DNA from: SIG673 sp964520875
GTDB lineage: Bacteria > Bacillota > Clostridia > Oscillospirales > CAG-272
Reading direction: 5' to 3'
Assembly: GCA_964520875.1 (NCBI GenBank)
Contig: CAZFQJ010000042.1
Coordinates: 1-12,127, forward strand
DNA length: 12,127 bases
Shown: positions 1 to 6,379 of the stretch, piece after piece
Numbering within the stretch: the first letter of the stretch is position 1
Layout: each line of letters opens with the position of its first letter
Made by a program: the position numbers and the translations under genes
The notes under the pieces: model-generated
Told to the model about the DNA's origin: nothing
The model's database searches: none
What the model saw: the letters and a program-made list of their open reading frames with translations, nothing else

Positions 1-185
1 AAAGTGTTGCACTTGACTTGACAATTTGCCGACCACGTAGTGGTGGATGAGGAGTGAATAATATATCGAAGAACACCTCATCCGTCATGCGTTCTTTGAT
101 CGCAAGCGATCTTGAACGCACGACACCTTCTCCTGCGGGAGAAGGCTAAAAAGATCCCACCTCGCTTCGCTCGCTCAGGATGACA
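1..185. repeat. Composite palindromic intergenic repeat, non-coding
   Basis: This gene-free stretch is a chain of five short inverted repeats. They are an AAGTG/CACTT hairpin (2-14), an ACCAC/GTGGT hairpin (32-44), GGATGAGG pairing with CCTCATCC (45-52 with 76-83), a two-part hairpin of TGCGTTC/GAACGCA (88-94 with 114-120) enclosing GATCGC/GCGATC (98-111), and CCTTCTCC/GGAGAAGG (126-145). A tail at about 154-185 reads on the minus strand like the phrase TGTCATCCTGAGCGA, followed by AGCGAGG and GGGATCTTT. From memory, the CACCTCATCC, CCTTCTCC and GTCATCCTGAGCG modules recur between genes in many gut Clostridia. No open reading frame of note and no transposase is present, so an insertion sequence is unlikely. 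It lies just beyond the 3' end of the minus-strand methyltransferase gene and could form structured RNA there. The left boundary may lie outside the window. Confidence 0.6.
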
Positions 186-197
186 CGGGCAGGGCAG

Positions 198-1499
198 TTA
201 TTGTTTATAGAGACACACAACGGTCTCGACATGCCCGGTCCTCGGAAACATATTGAACGGCTTTGCCTCGTCGAACGTATAACCGTATTTACAAAGCGCG
301 GCGCAATCGCGCGCAAGCGTATCCGGAGAACATGAGATATAGACTACTCTTTCGGGCTTGATCTTACCTATATATTCGATAAGCGACGTCGCACAACCCT
401 TTCTCGGCGGATCTACCACCACAACGTCCGCGCGTCCGAAATCCGTATCCTCCGCCGCCGAACAATAAAATTCCGCGTTAGTCACGCCGTTTGCTTCGGC
501 GTTGCGACGCGCGTTCTCCACCGCCTCGGGTACTATCTCTACGCCTATAAGCTTCCTCGCCGGCGTTATCGAATTGATACAGAGTCCGACCGTTCCGGCT
601 CCGCAGTAAAGGTCGACGAGCGTTTCCGTCGGCTTTACATTTGAAAGTCTTGCCGCTTCTTTATACAAAAGCTCGGTACAATCGTGATTGACCTGGTAAA
701 ACGATAGGGGGTGTATTTCGAACTTAAGTCCGCAAAGAATGTCGGTTATCGTATCTTTTCCGACAAGTATTCTGCATTTTTCTCCGAGTATAACATTGGT
801 GTCCTTATCATTTACGTTCAGCACGACGCTCTTTATCTCGGGGAAAGCTTTTACAAGATCGTTTGCGAGCTTCGCGTCTCCTTCGAAGCCGTCGTTTCGG
901 CAAACAAAGCAGACCATGACCTCGCCGGTACTCTTACCGCACCTGATATATATATGTCTAAGCCCCTTTATCGGGCGTTTTTTTATGCGCTTTCGCAGGT
1001 AGTCGAAGATCGGCTCGGTAAGCCTTTCCTGCAAGACGCAGGCGTCTATCGGAATTATATCGTGTGTGCGCGCGGCGTAAAAGCCTATCTCACCGCTATC
1101 CGAGACCGGGCATTGAAGTTTATTTCTGTACGCTCTGCGATCGGCGGCTATCGGCGTATGTACCTTTATATTTTTAAGACCGAAACGGGCAAATTCGTTT
1201 TCCACTCTTCTCCGCTTCTGTTCCTGCTCTAACTCAAAAGTGACATGCTGATACGCGCAGCCTCCGCACCTTTTGAAATTAGGACATTCCGGCTTCTCTC
1301 TGTAAATGGAAAATGATATCATGCTTTCTATCCGCGCCACAAAATAACCCGAAGCCGCTTTTATTATCTTTACCGTCAACGCGTCTCCCGTTACGCCGCC
1401 GGGTATCACTACGATCTCTCCGTCGTGATCTGCGACTCCGTGACCGAGATAGTTCATATCAATGACCTTAACGTCTATGATATCGTTCTTCTTTAACAT
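198..1499 (-). CDS. rlmD: 23S rRNA (uracil-C5)-methyltransferase, RlmD/RlmCD (RumA) type
   Basis: This 433-residue protein belongs to the TrmA/RumA family, which transfers a methyl group from S-adenosylmethionine to C5 of uridines in 23S rRNA (U1939, and U747 in the Gram-positive dual-specificity enzyme). A TRAM RNA-binding domain occupies about residues 1-60. Cys72, Cys78, Cys81 and Cys154 match the four ligands of the family's [4Fe-4S] cluster. The methyltransferase core has FYQVN (267-271), the SAM loop VDLYCGAGTVG (295-305) and DPPRKG (363-368). The catalytic nucleophile is Cys390 in YISCSP and the general base is Glu425 in HVET. Length is normal for the family. The ATG start follows a GGGGG ribosome binding site seven bases upstream. 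The gene lies downstream of rpsU on the same strand, separated by a hairpin, and no convincing promoter of its own was seen, so readthrough from rpsU is possible. Whether it modifies one or two uridines cannot be told from the sequence. Confidence 0.93.
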   Translation of the reverse strand: MLKKNDIIDVKVIDMNYLGHGVADHDGEIVVIPGGVTGDALTVKIIKAASGYFVARIESMISFSIYREKPECPNFKRCGGCAYQHVTFELEQEQKRRRVENEFARFGLKNIKVHTPIAADRRAYRNKLQCPVSDSGEIGFYAARTHDIIPIDACVLQERLTEPIFDYLRKRIKKRPIKGLRHIYIRCGKSTGEVMVCFVCRNDGFEGDAKLANDLVKAFPEIKSVVLNVNDKDTNVILGEKCRILVGKDTITDILCGLKFEIHPLSFYQVNHDCTELLYKEAARLSNVKPTETLVDLYCGAGTVGLCINSITPARKLIGVEIVPEAVENARRNAEANGVTNAEFYCSAAEDTDFGRADVVVVDPPRKGCATSLIEYIGKIKPERVVYISCSPDTLARDCAALCKYGYTFDEAKPFNMFPRTGHVETVVCLYKQ

Positions 1500-1528
1500 A
1501 GTTTAGCCCCCTACTCAGAAAACAAATC

Positions 1529-1558
1529 GGGGTCGCAGTACGATAGCACAACGACCCC
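1529..1558 (-). terminator. Probable rpsU terminator hairpin
   Basis: A perfect 7-bp stem GGGGTCG/CGACCCC (1529-1535 with 1552-1558) encloses a 16-base loop. Read on the minus strand, downstream of rpsU, it is followed by GATTTGTTTT, an imperfect U-rich tract. Read on the plus strand it is followed by TTTTCT, but no plus-strand gene precedes it. The most sensible role is partial termination or attenuation between rpsU and the methyltransferase gene. The long loop and imperfect U tract make it weaker than the two other terminators in the window. Confidence 0.5.
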
Positions 1559-1628
1559 TTTTCTATTGTGTTTAAAACACCGCCCGTAGATATTATGTAC
1601 GGACGCGCCGAAAACGAAGAAACGCGTA

Positions 1629-1805
1629 TTACTTATACTTGCGCTTTCTTGCAGCCTCGGACTTCTTCTTGCGCTTTACGCTGGGCTTTTCATAATGCTC
1701 TCTCTTACGCATCTCACCCATTATTCCAGACTTGGTTACCTGTCTCTTAAATCTGCGTATTGCGTTTTCAAGAGATTCATTCTCTTTTATTCTGACTTCT
1801 GCCAC
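1629..1805 (-). CDS. rpsU: 30S ribosomal protein bS21
   Basis: This is the 58-residue small-subunit protein bS21, which helps the 30S subunit pair with mRNA at initiation. The protein starts (M)AEVRIKENESL and runs through EKPSVKRKKKSE to a very basic end RKRKYK, the signature of Gram-positive bS21, at the usual family length. I place the start at GTG 1805-1803 rather than at the GTG at 1868. The family begins at this residue, an AGGGAGGG ribosome binding site lies seven bases upstream, and the farther start falls between the -35 and -10 boxes of the gene's own promoter, so it cannot be in that transcript. The gene has a perfect-consensus sigma-A promoter and is followed by a hairpin, which suggests strong and largely independent expression. 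The neighbour on the same strand downstream is the rRNA methyltransferase. Confidence 0.95.
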   Translation of the reverse strand: MAEVRIKENESLENAIRRFKRQVTKSGIMGEMRKREHYEKPSVKRKKKSEAARKRKYK

Positions 1806-1812
1806 TTTATAT

Positions 1813-1820
1813 CCCTCCCT
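1813..1820 (-). promoter_or_regulatory. rpsU ribosome binding site
   Basis: On the minus strand this reads AGGGAGGG, followed after seven bases by the GTG codon at 1805. It decides the start of rpsU in favour of a 58-residue product. Confidence 0.85.
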
Positions 1821-1856
1821 TCGCTGCCTGCAAAGGAACATCATATTTTCCATATA

Positions 1857-1885
1857 ATTATACAACACCGAAATACTTTTGTCAA
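1857..1885 (-). promoter_or_regulatory. Consensus sigma-A promoter of rpsU
   Basis: On the minus strand TTGACA (1885-1880) and TATAAT (1862-1857) are both perfect and separated by exactly 17 bp. The sequence just upstream (about 1886-1915) is A/T-rich with phased A and T runs and could act as an UP element. It also contains the palindrome AATACTT/AAGTATT. Transcription should begin near 1850, giving an untranslated leader of about 45 bases. Confidence 0.9.
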
Positions 1886-1914
1886 TACTTTTTAAGTATT
1901 TTTCGAAAATATTT

Positions 1915-3048
1915 TCAATTTTTACCTCGGCTCGTTCTTTTCTTTTCGAAAATCAGCGCTTTTTCCTTATCACTTTCGCTATCGCTTTCATTTTTCTCGG
2001 TACGAAACCGCTCCGAAAGCCTTTCAGGAAGAAGATGAACTATCATCACGGTAACGAGCGGAGAAAAAAACAGACCCGTAAATCCGAAAAGCTTGAATCC
2101 GACGTACATGGCAAAAAGAGTCGTAAGCGGAGAAAGTCCCATTCCCGCTCCTATTATCCGAGGCTCTATGAACCTTCTTACGACTGTCACGGTAAGATTG
2201 ACCACTATAAGTCCGAGCGCGGTATAAGCGTCACCGGTTATCCATAACCATATCGCCCACGGGATAAGCACGGTTCCCGCTCCGAGTATCGGGAGCATAT
2301 CGACCGCGGCTATAATGAACGCCAACATAAAAGCATACTGTATATCCAGCATCAAAAATCCGACAAGAAGCTCCGCGAACGTTACGATGAGCAGTATGAG
2401 ACAAGCTTTAATGTAAGAAAGTCCGCTATCGGTCAAACGCGTTTTGAATCTTGAGACCGCGCTTATCGCCTTAGGAGACATAAACGCTCTTATCTCGTTC
2501 ATACCGTTTTCAAGATCGGCGCAAAAATAATACGAAGCCATTATAAGTATAACGGTAAACAACAAAACCGACGGCAAGATACCTATAATATACGCTATAA
2601 AACCCGGAAGCTTCGACGCCGCCTCCTTTACCATGGCATTTACCGCCTCGGAAACAGACTCCGAAAGATCCGTACCCATAGCGTCGGTAAACGGAAGCTT
2701 CGCGGCAAGCGAATCGATCACGCCGAAAATGCTCTCCACGTACCGTCCCGAGTTTTCGGATATGGCGTAAGCAAAGCGTCCCACTTCGCTTACGAGCCTT
2801 CCGGCTATTAAAAATATGACAAAGCCGAAAAGAAGCACGACGGCTATTACCAAGATCGCGCTTATGACCCTCTTTTTTATACCCGTTTTCGAGTTAAGGA
2901 ACCTTACCGCAGGCTGGAGCGCATACGCGATGATAAAAGCTATGATGAACGGGAGCACCAAAGGAAGTATGAACTTCAAAAAGAGATAGCCCCCGACGGC
3001 ATAAAGCGCAAGTATGCCGATATTTTTAAAGACCGCACTTCTTTCCAT
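1915..3048 (-). CDS. AI-2E family (YtvI/PerM-like) integral membrane protein
   Basis: This 377-residue polytopic membrane protein has the layout of the AI-2E family transporter domain (PF01594). Hydrophobic segments lie at about residues 10-45 and 60-84, then a soluble, mildly amphipathic stretch at 85-148, then membrane segments at about 150-175, 212-236, 238-290 and 305-340. The conserved family pieces are DMLPILGAGT (250-259) and EPRIIGAGMGLSP (295-307). Despite the family name, autoinducer transport is shown for few members. In spore-forming Firmicutes the closest named relative is the sporulation membrane protein YtvI, which fits the PdaA gene nearby. The C-terminal tail (about 345-377) is highly charged and probably cytoplasmic. 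The ATG start has a GGGAGG ribosome binding site about eight bases upstream. Its first codons form one arm of a long inverted repeat, reported separately. It lies downstream of htrA on the same strand with a 95-bp gap. Confidence 0.85.
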   Translation of the reverse strand: MERSAVFKNIGILALYAVGGYLFLKFILPLVLPFIIAFIIAYALQPAVRFLNSKTGIKKRVISAILVIAVVLLFGFVIFLIAGRLVSEVGRFAYAISENSGRYVESIFGVIDSLAAKLPFTDAMGTDLSESVSEAVNAMVKEAASKLPGFIAYIIGILPSVLLFTVILIMASYYFCADLENGMNEIRAFMSPKAISAVSRFKTRLTDSGLSYIKACLILLIVTFAELLVGFLMLDIQYAFMLAFIIAAVDMLPILGAGTVLIPWAIWLWITGDAYTALGLIVVNLTVTVVRRFIEPRIIGAGMGLSPLTTLFAMYVGFKLFGFTGLFFSPLVTVMIVHLLPERLSERFRTEKNESDSESDKEKALIFEKKRTSRGKN

Positions 3049-3137
3049 TCCCGTGCCTCCCGTAATAATATAAGGTATTATACTTACTTTTCGGGCGGAT
3101 TATTCACAAAGAACATATTCGAAATGCGGTCTTTAAA
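3025..3137. repeat. Inverted repeat bracketing promoter and start of the YtvI-like gene
   Basis: The left arm (3025-3041) and right arm (3121-3137) are reverse complements over 17 bp with one mismatch, including 13 perfect pairs (TTTAAAGACCGCA with TGCGGTCTTTAAA). The 79 bp between them contain the candidate promoter, the ribosome binding site and the ATG of the YtvI-like gene. The left arm lies inside codons 3-8 of that gene. The arrangement could be an invertible segment or a long-range mRNA hairpin formed only when transcription reads through from htrA. The inverted repeat itself is seen directly; its role is unknown. Confidence 0.75.
3076..3106 (-). promoter_or_regulatory. Candidate promoter of the YtvI-like gene
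   Basis: On the minus strand TATAATA (3082-3076) is a good -10 box. The only -35-like match is TGAATA (3106-3101), 18 bp upstream. It is poor for sigma-A but resembles the -35 box of forespore sigma-G promoters, whose -10 consensus is close to CATACTA. The sigma factor therefore cannot be assigned with confidence. Confidence 0.35.
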
Positions 3138-3143
3138 CTGTTT

Positions 3144-4631
3144 TTATCCTAATTTGTATTCGGTAAGAGTAAAGGTGACCGTAAGAGTCTCGGAAGAATA
3201 TTGAGTTCCCCACATACTTTGGCTCTTAACGGTATAGCGCTTCACGACGAATGTGACGGTATCTCCGATCTTAAGCGTATCAAGGTACATATTGAGAGCC
3301 TCGGCGCTCGTAAAGGTCTGTTCGTTCACCGAAACTATCTGATCCTTAGCCTTGAGTCCCGCTTTTTCGGCGTCGGATCCGCTTTCTATCGCCGTTATCC
3401 AGTTGGTCTCTCCCACACTTGAGATATACGTTCCGTATTCTGCCGTGATACCGAGATTCGGTCTGCCGGTAACGTAACCGTTTTTGATAAGATCCTCGAT
3501 TATGGGCTTAGCCGTATCTATCGGTATGGCAAAGCCTATACCCTCCACCGCCTCGTCGGTATATTTCGCATTGACTATACCGATAAGATTTCCGGAAAGA
3601 TCGAACATAGCTCCTCCCGAGTTTCCGGGATTGACTGCGGCGTTCGTCTGAATGAGCGTCATCATCTGTCCTTCCACCGAGATCTGGCGCGCGGTAGCGG
3701 AGATTATACCATTACTTGCAGAGCCTCCGAGAGAGCCGAGAGGATTGCCTATTATGAGCACCTCTTCGCCGACGAGAATATTCGAAGATATACCGAGCTT
3801 CGCTATATCCGGTTCAAGCGTTTTGTCGTTTCCGTCGGAATCTTTTACTTTGAGCGACACCGCTATTACCGCTATATCGGTCTTTTGATCCGCGCCTATA
3901 ACGGAGGCGGAAAGCATGGTCTCGTCGCTTAAGGTTACCGTGATCCTCGTAGCGCCGTCTATGACGTGATTGTTGGTAACTATATACGCGACCGCCCTTT
4001 CTTTATTTACGCCTATTATGACTCCGGAGCCTGCTCCGGTAGTGACATACTGTTGCATGAACGAACCCGTAGTTACGGATTCCGTAGTTATCTCAACCAC
4101 CATATTCTTAGTCAGATTAAATACGGAGGAAAAACGATAGTGCTCCTCCGAGGTCACCTGTTCAAGCGTAAAGTTCTCGTCAAGCAGATCGTTTGACGGA
4201 GTATTTCCGCCGGACGCGCCGTCGTCGTTTTTATCGTCCTGATCACCCACGAGGTCTTCGCCCGGGGTATTATCAACCTCGGGTTCGAAATTGAGCCAGA
4301 AACCGATAACGAAGCCCAGAGCGCACATAATCAGGCTCGCGGCTACGCAAACGGCTATTATCAGCGCTATAAGGTTACTCTGTTTTTTCGGAGGCTTTTG
4401 CGGAGCACCGAAGCCCCCTCCGTTGCCGTACGGATTTTGATCGTTATACGTTCCGTTTCCGTTATAACCGTTATAGCTATAATATCCGCCGTTCTCCGGA
4501 TATACGCCGTTCGGGCGCGTTCCTTCATCGTTACGCGAATCGTAACTGCCGCCTTCGCTATACACGTTGCCGTAATACGGCCCGTTATCACTTTTGCGTT
4601 CTTCTTCGTCTTTCTTGTTATTTTCTTCCAT
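3144..4631 (-). CDS. htrA: Membrane-anchored HtrA/DegP-type serine protease with PDZ domain
   Basis: This 495-residue protein degrades or refolds damaged proteins outside the cytoplasmic membrane. It starts with an acidic cytoplasmic tail rich in Tyr, Asn and Gly (about residues 17-76) and a basic stretch KPPKK. One membrane segment follows (about 86-113), then an acidic linker rich in Asp and Asn. The trypsin-like domain (about 165-385) has a complete triad: His222 in NNHVI, Asp252 in TDIAV and Ser338 in GNSGG, with the usual AAVNPGNSGG context. One PDZ domain covers about 390-490, with an EAGL-like EKAGL at 422-426. The ATG has an AGAGGAG ribosome binding site upstream. It diverges from pdaA across about 200 bp and is followed on the same strand by the YtvI-like gene. 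Orthologues are commonly induced by envelope stress, but no CtsR or CssR box was recognised here. Confidence 0.94.
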   Translation of the reverse strand: MEENNKKDEEERKSDNGPYYGNVYSEGGSYDSRNDEGTRPNGVYPENGGYYSYNGYNGNGTYNDQNPYGNGGGFGAPQKPPKKQSNLIALIIAVCVAASLIMCALGFVIGFWLNFEPEVDNTPGEDLVGDQDDKNDDGASGGNTPSNDLLDENFTLEQVTSEEHYRFSSVFNLTKNMVVEITTESVTTGSFMQQYVTTGAGSGVIIGVNKERAVAYIVTNNHVIDGATRITVTLSDETMLSASVIGADQKTDIAVIAVSLKVKDSDGNDKTLEPDIAKLGISSNILVGEEVLIIGNPLGSLGGSASNGIISATARQISVEGQMMTLIQTNAAVNPGNSGGAMFDLSGNLIGIVNAKYTDEAVEGIGFAIPIDTAKPIIEDLIKNGYVTGRPNLGITAEYGTYISSVGETNWITAIESGSDAEKAGLKAKDQIVSVNEQTFTSAEALNMYLDTLKIGDTVTFVVKRYTVKSQSMWGTQYSSETLTVTFTLTEYKLG

Positions 4632-4662
4632 GATATTCTCCTCTCTTCGAGTTTATGACATG

Positions 4663-4668
4663 ATTATA
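4663..4668 (-). promoter_or_regulatory. -10 box of the htrA promoter
   Basis: On the minus strand TATAAT lies 31 bases upstream of the htrA start codon. At 16-18 bp upstream there is only a weak match (ATACAA), so an activator or a different sigma factor may be needed. The remainder of the htrA-pdaA intergenic region (4669-4820) is A/T-rich with no recognised operator. Confidence 0.4.
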
Positions 4669-4835
4669 CCTCGGTAATGTGACGATTGTATGAAATACCG
4701 CTGAAAATATCAAAAATATTTTTATGACGTTAAAAACAAAAGTTTCCGCCACATATTTCATAGACTAAACTCTTTCGGCTTTCGCAAACTACGAACGTAA
4801 AAGCATTTACCAAAAGATCTCGGGAGAGAAAACAA

Positions 4836-5636
4836 ATGAAAAACAGATTTATAAAAATGATATCCTGCGCCATAGCCGCGATCACGTTACTCAGTACGGT
4901 GATCTCAATGCCGGCGCCCGTTTACGCCGCAGATGAGACGGCGGCTTTTAATTGGTACGCAAAACGAAATACGAAACACGTCCTTCCCGATATAGAACCG
5001 AATATGCGTTTCATCACGGAGCACAATGCGATCTACGGAGATACGGAAGCCGCAAAAAACGGCGACAAGGTGATATACCTCACCTTTGACGCCGGGTACG
5101 AAAACGGAAATGTCGAACGAATAGTCGACGTACTGAAAAAGCATAGCGCGGTCGGAGCGTTCTTCGTGCTTGAAAATTTTATAGTACGAAACACCGAGCT
5201 TTTAAAACGTATGATATCCGAAGGACATCTCATATGCAACCACACGAAAAAGCACCCTGACATGACAAAAATGACGTCAAAGGAAAAATTTTCCGAGCAG
5301 CTTACCGCGCTTGACGACGTAATGACAGAATACACAGGCGTTCCGTGCGCGAAATTCTACCGTCCTCCGGAAGGAAGGTTCAGCGCTCAAAATCTGAGAT
5401 ATGCGGACGAGCTCGGATACAAAACGGTATTTTGGAGCTTTGCATACGCGGATTGGGACAATTCAAAGCAGCCGTCGCCCGAAAAAGCGATAAAGACAAT
5501 TTTGGACAACGTTCACCCCGGAGAGATAATGCTCCTTCACCCAACCTCAAAGACCAACGCCGATATCCTCGATACCGTTCTTACGACTCTCGAAAACGAC
5601 GGATATCGCTTTGAGTCGCTTGAAAAATTAGTATGA
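4836..5636 (+). CDS. pdaA: PdaA-type delta-lactam-biosynthetic polysaccharide deacetylase
   Basis: This 266-residue exported NodB-fold enzyme resembles Bacillus PdaA, which removes the acetyl group from N-acetylmuramic acid during formation of muramic-delta-lactam in spore cortex peptidoglycan. A signal peptide covers about residues 1-31, with likely cleavage after VYA. The NodB domain (about 77-260) shows TFDAGYENG (83-91), NHTKKHPDM (135-143) with metal ligands His136 and His140, RPPEG (176-180), DW (206-207) and LLHPTS (233-238). The second Asp of the usual TFDDG motif is Ala86. To my knowledge PdaA proteins also lack this Asp, so it marks the subfamily rather than a dead enzyme. The GYENG, HPDMT and HPGEIMLLH pieces are close to PdaA. 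The start has a GGGAGAG ribosome binding site. The stop overlaps the next gene by 4 bp. No CwlD gene, the usual partner activity, is in view. Confidence 0.88.
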   Translation: MKNRFIKMISCAIAAITLLSTVISMPAPVYAADETAAFNWYAKRNTKHVLPDIEPNMRFITEHNAIYGDTEAAKNGDKVIYLTFDAGYENGNVERIVDVLKKHSAVGAFFVLENFIVRNTELLKRMISEGHLICNHTKKHPDMTKMTSKEKFSEQLTALDDVMTEYTGVPCAKFYRPPEGRFSAQNLRYADELGYKTVFWSFAYADWDNSKQPSPEKAIKTILDNVHPGEIMLLHPTSKTNADILDTVLTTLENDGYRFESLEKLV

Positions 5637-6343
5637 AGCGTTTTACAGCGCGCGCACTCTGTCTGCTCCTGTTGTTTATGGTTTCTTTTTCAAGCGTGAG
5701 CGCGGCGTCAGACGAACCGACATGGGGAGGCTTCGGTAAAAAGGACAATGTCTATTTTTGTGCCGGAACGGACAAAAAGACCGCCGCTCTTACGTTCGAC
5801 GACGGTCCGCACCCGGTTCTTACCGACGAGATACTTGATATTCTCGGCGAATACGGGATAAAAGCCACCTTTTTCGTAATAGGCAAAAACGCGGAAAAAT
5901 ACAAAAAGCAGCTGCTCCGCGCGTATTCGGAAGGACACGAGATAGGAAACCACACGTATTCACACTTGACCGCGTCCGAAAAAAATCGTGTATGTCTTAC
6001 CGAAGAGCTTAAAAAAACGGATAAGATCATTTACGATATCACGGGGCAGCATCCGACTCTTTTCAGACCGCCTACGGGATATTGCAATTCCGTTGCGGTA
6101 CAGAGCGCCGCGGAGCTTGGGTACAAAATCATACTTTGGACGGTAGACACACGCGACTGGGCGCACACATCGACCTTCGCCATACAAAAAAATGTTTCGA
6201 AAAATATAGGAAACGGATCCATAATACTGTTTCATGACTATATCTCGGGGGCTTCTTCTACCGCAAACGCACTTCGTGCGCTTCTGCCTAAGCTGATAGC
6301 GGAAGGTTACACCTTCCAAACGGTAAGCGAGCTACTTTCGTAA
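5633..6343 (+). CDS. Exported NodB-domain polysaccharide deacetylase (carbohydrate esterase family 4)
   Basis: This 236-residue protein has a signal peptide (about residues 1-24) and one NodB domain with every canonical motif. These are TFDDGPHP (54-61, catalytic base Asp56 and metal ligand Asp57), NHTYSH (106-111, metal ligands His107 and His111), RPPTG (145-149), DTRDW (172-176) and ILFHD (198-202). Such enzymes remove N-acetyl groups from peptidoglycan or related aminosugar polymers outside the cell. The exact substrate cannot be read from the sequence, but the motif set is that of PgdA-like and sporulation deacetylases rather than PdaA. It overlaps the preceding pdaA by 4 bp (ATGA) and has no clear ribosome binding site, so translation is probably coupled to pdaA. 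A strong terminator hairpin begins at its stop codon. A coding-region hairpin GGAAGGT/ACCTTCC (6301-6317) lies just upstream. Confidence 0.9.
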   Translation: MKRFTARALCLLLLFMVSFSSVSAASDEPTWGGFGKKDNVYFCAGTDKKTAALTFDDGPHPVLTDEILDILGEYGIKATFFVIGKNAEKYKKQLLRAYSEGHEIGNHTYSHLTASEKNRVCLTEELKKTDKIIYDITGQHPTLFRPPTGYCNSVAVQSAAELGYKIILWTVDTRDWAHTSTFAIQKNVSKNIGNGSIILFHDYISGASSTANALRALLPKLIAEGYTFQTVSELLS

Positions 6344-6378
6344 AAAAATAACGGCGTCACGAGACGCCGTTATTTTTT
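6343..6378. terminator. Bidirectional intrinsic terminator
   Basis: A 16-bp stem with a four-base ACGA loop (6359-6362) has a G/C-rich core GGCGTC/GACGCC flanked by A and T runs. The plus strand ends in a run of six T and the minus strand likewise, so it can end both the deacetylase operon and the convergent membrane protein gene. The stem starts on the last base of the deacetylase stop codon and ends one base before the stop codon of the minus-strand gene. Confidence 0.95.
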
Positions 6379-6379
6379 A

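Noticed and set aside
1..185. Left-edge palindromes as an insertion sequence end or CRISPR array
   Set aside because: The arms differ from one another, there is no regular repeat-spacer spacing, and no transposase or cas gene is present.
711..1232. Plus-strand open frame of 173 codons inside the methyltransferase gene
   Set aside because: It lies fully antisense to a gene with all catalytic motifs, has no ribosome binding site, and its product has no recognisable domain.
1915..3048. Autoinducer-2 exporter role for the AI-2E family protein
   Set aside because: The family name comes from few members; no quorum-sensing genes are nearby and the context points to sporulation instead.
4759..4767. 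CATAGACTA upstream of pdaA as a sigma-E or sigma-K type -10 box
   Set aside because: It fits CATA-N3-TA, but no convincing -35 box lies at the right distance and such a short match is common in A/T-rich DNA, so no promoter is called.
5082..5108. TFDAG instead of TFDDG taken as a dead deacetylase
   Set aside because: Loss of the second Asp is, to my knowledge, normal for PdaA-type enzymes, and all other motifs are intact.
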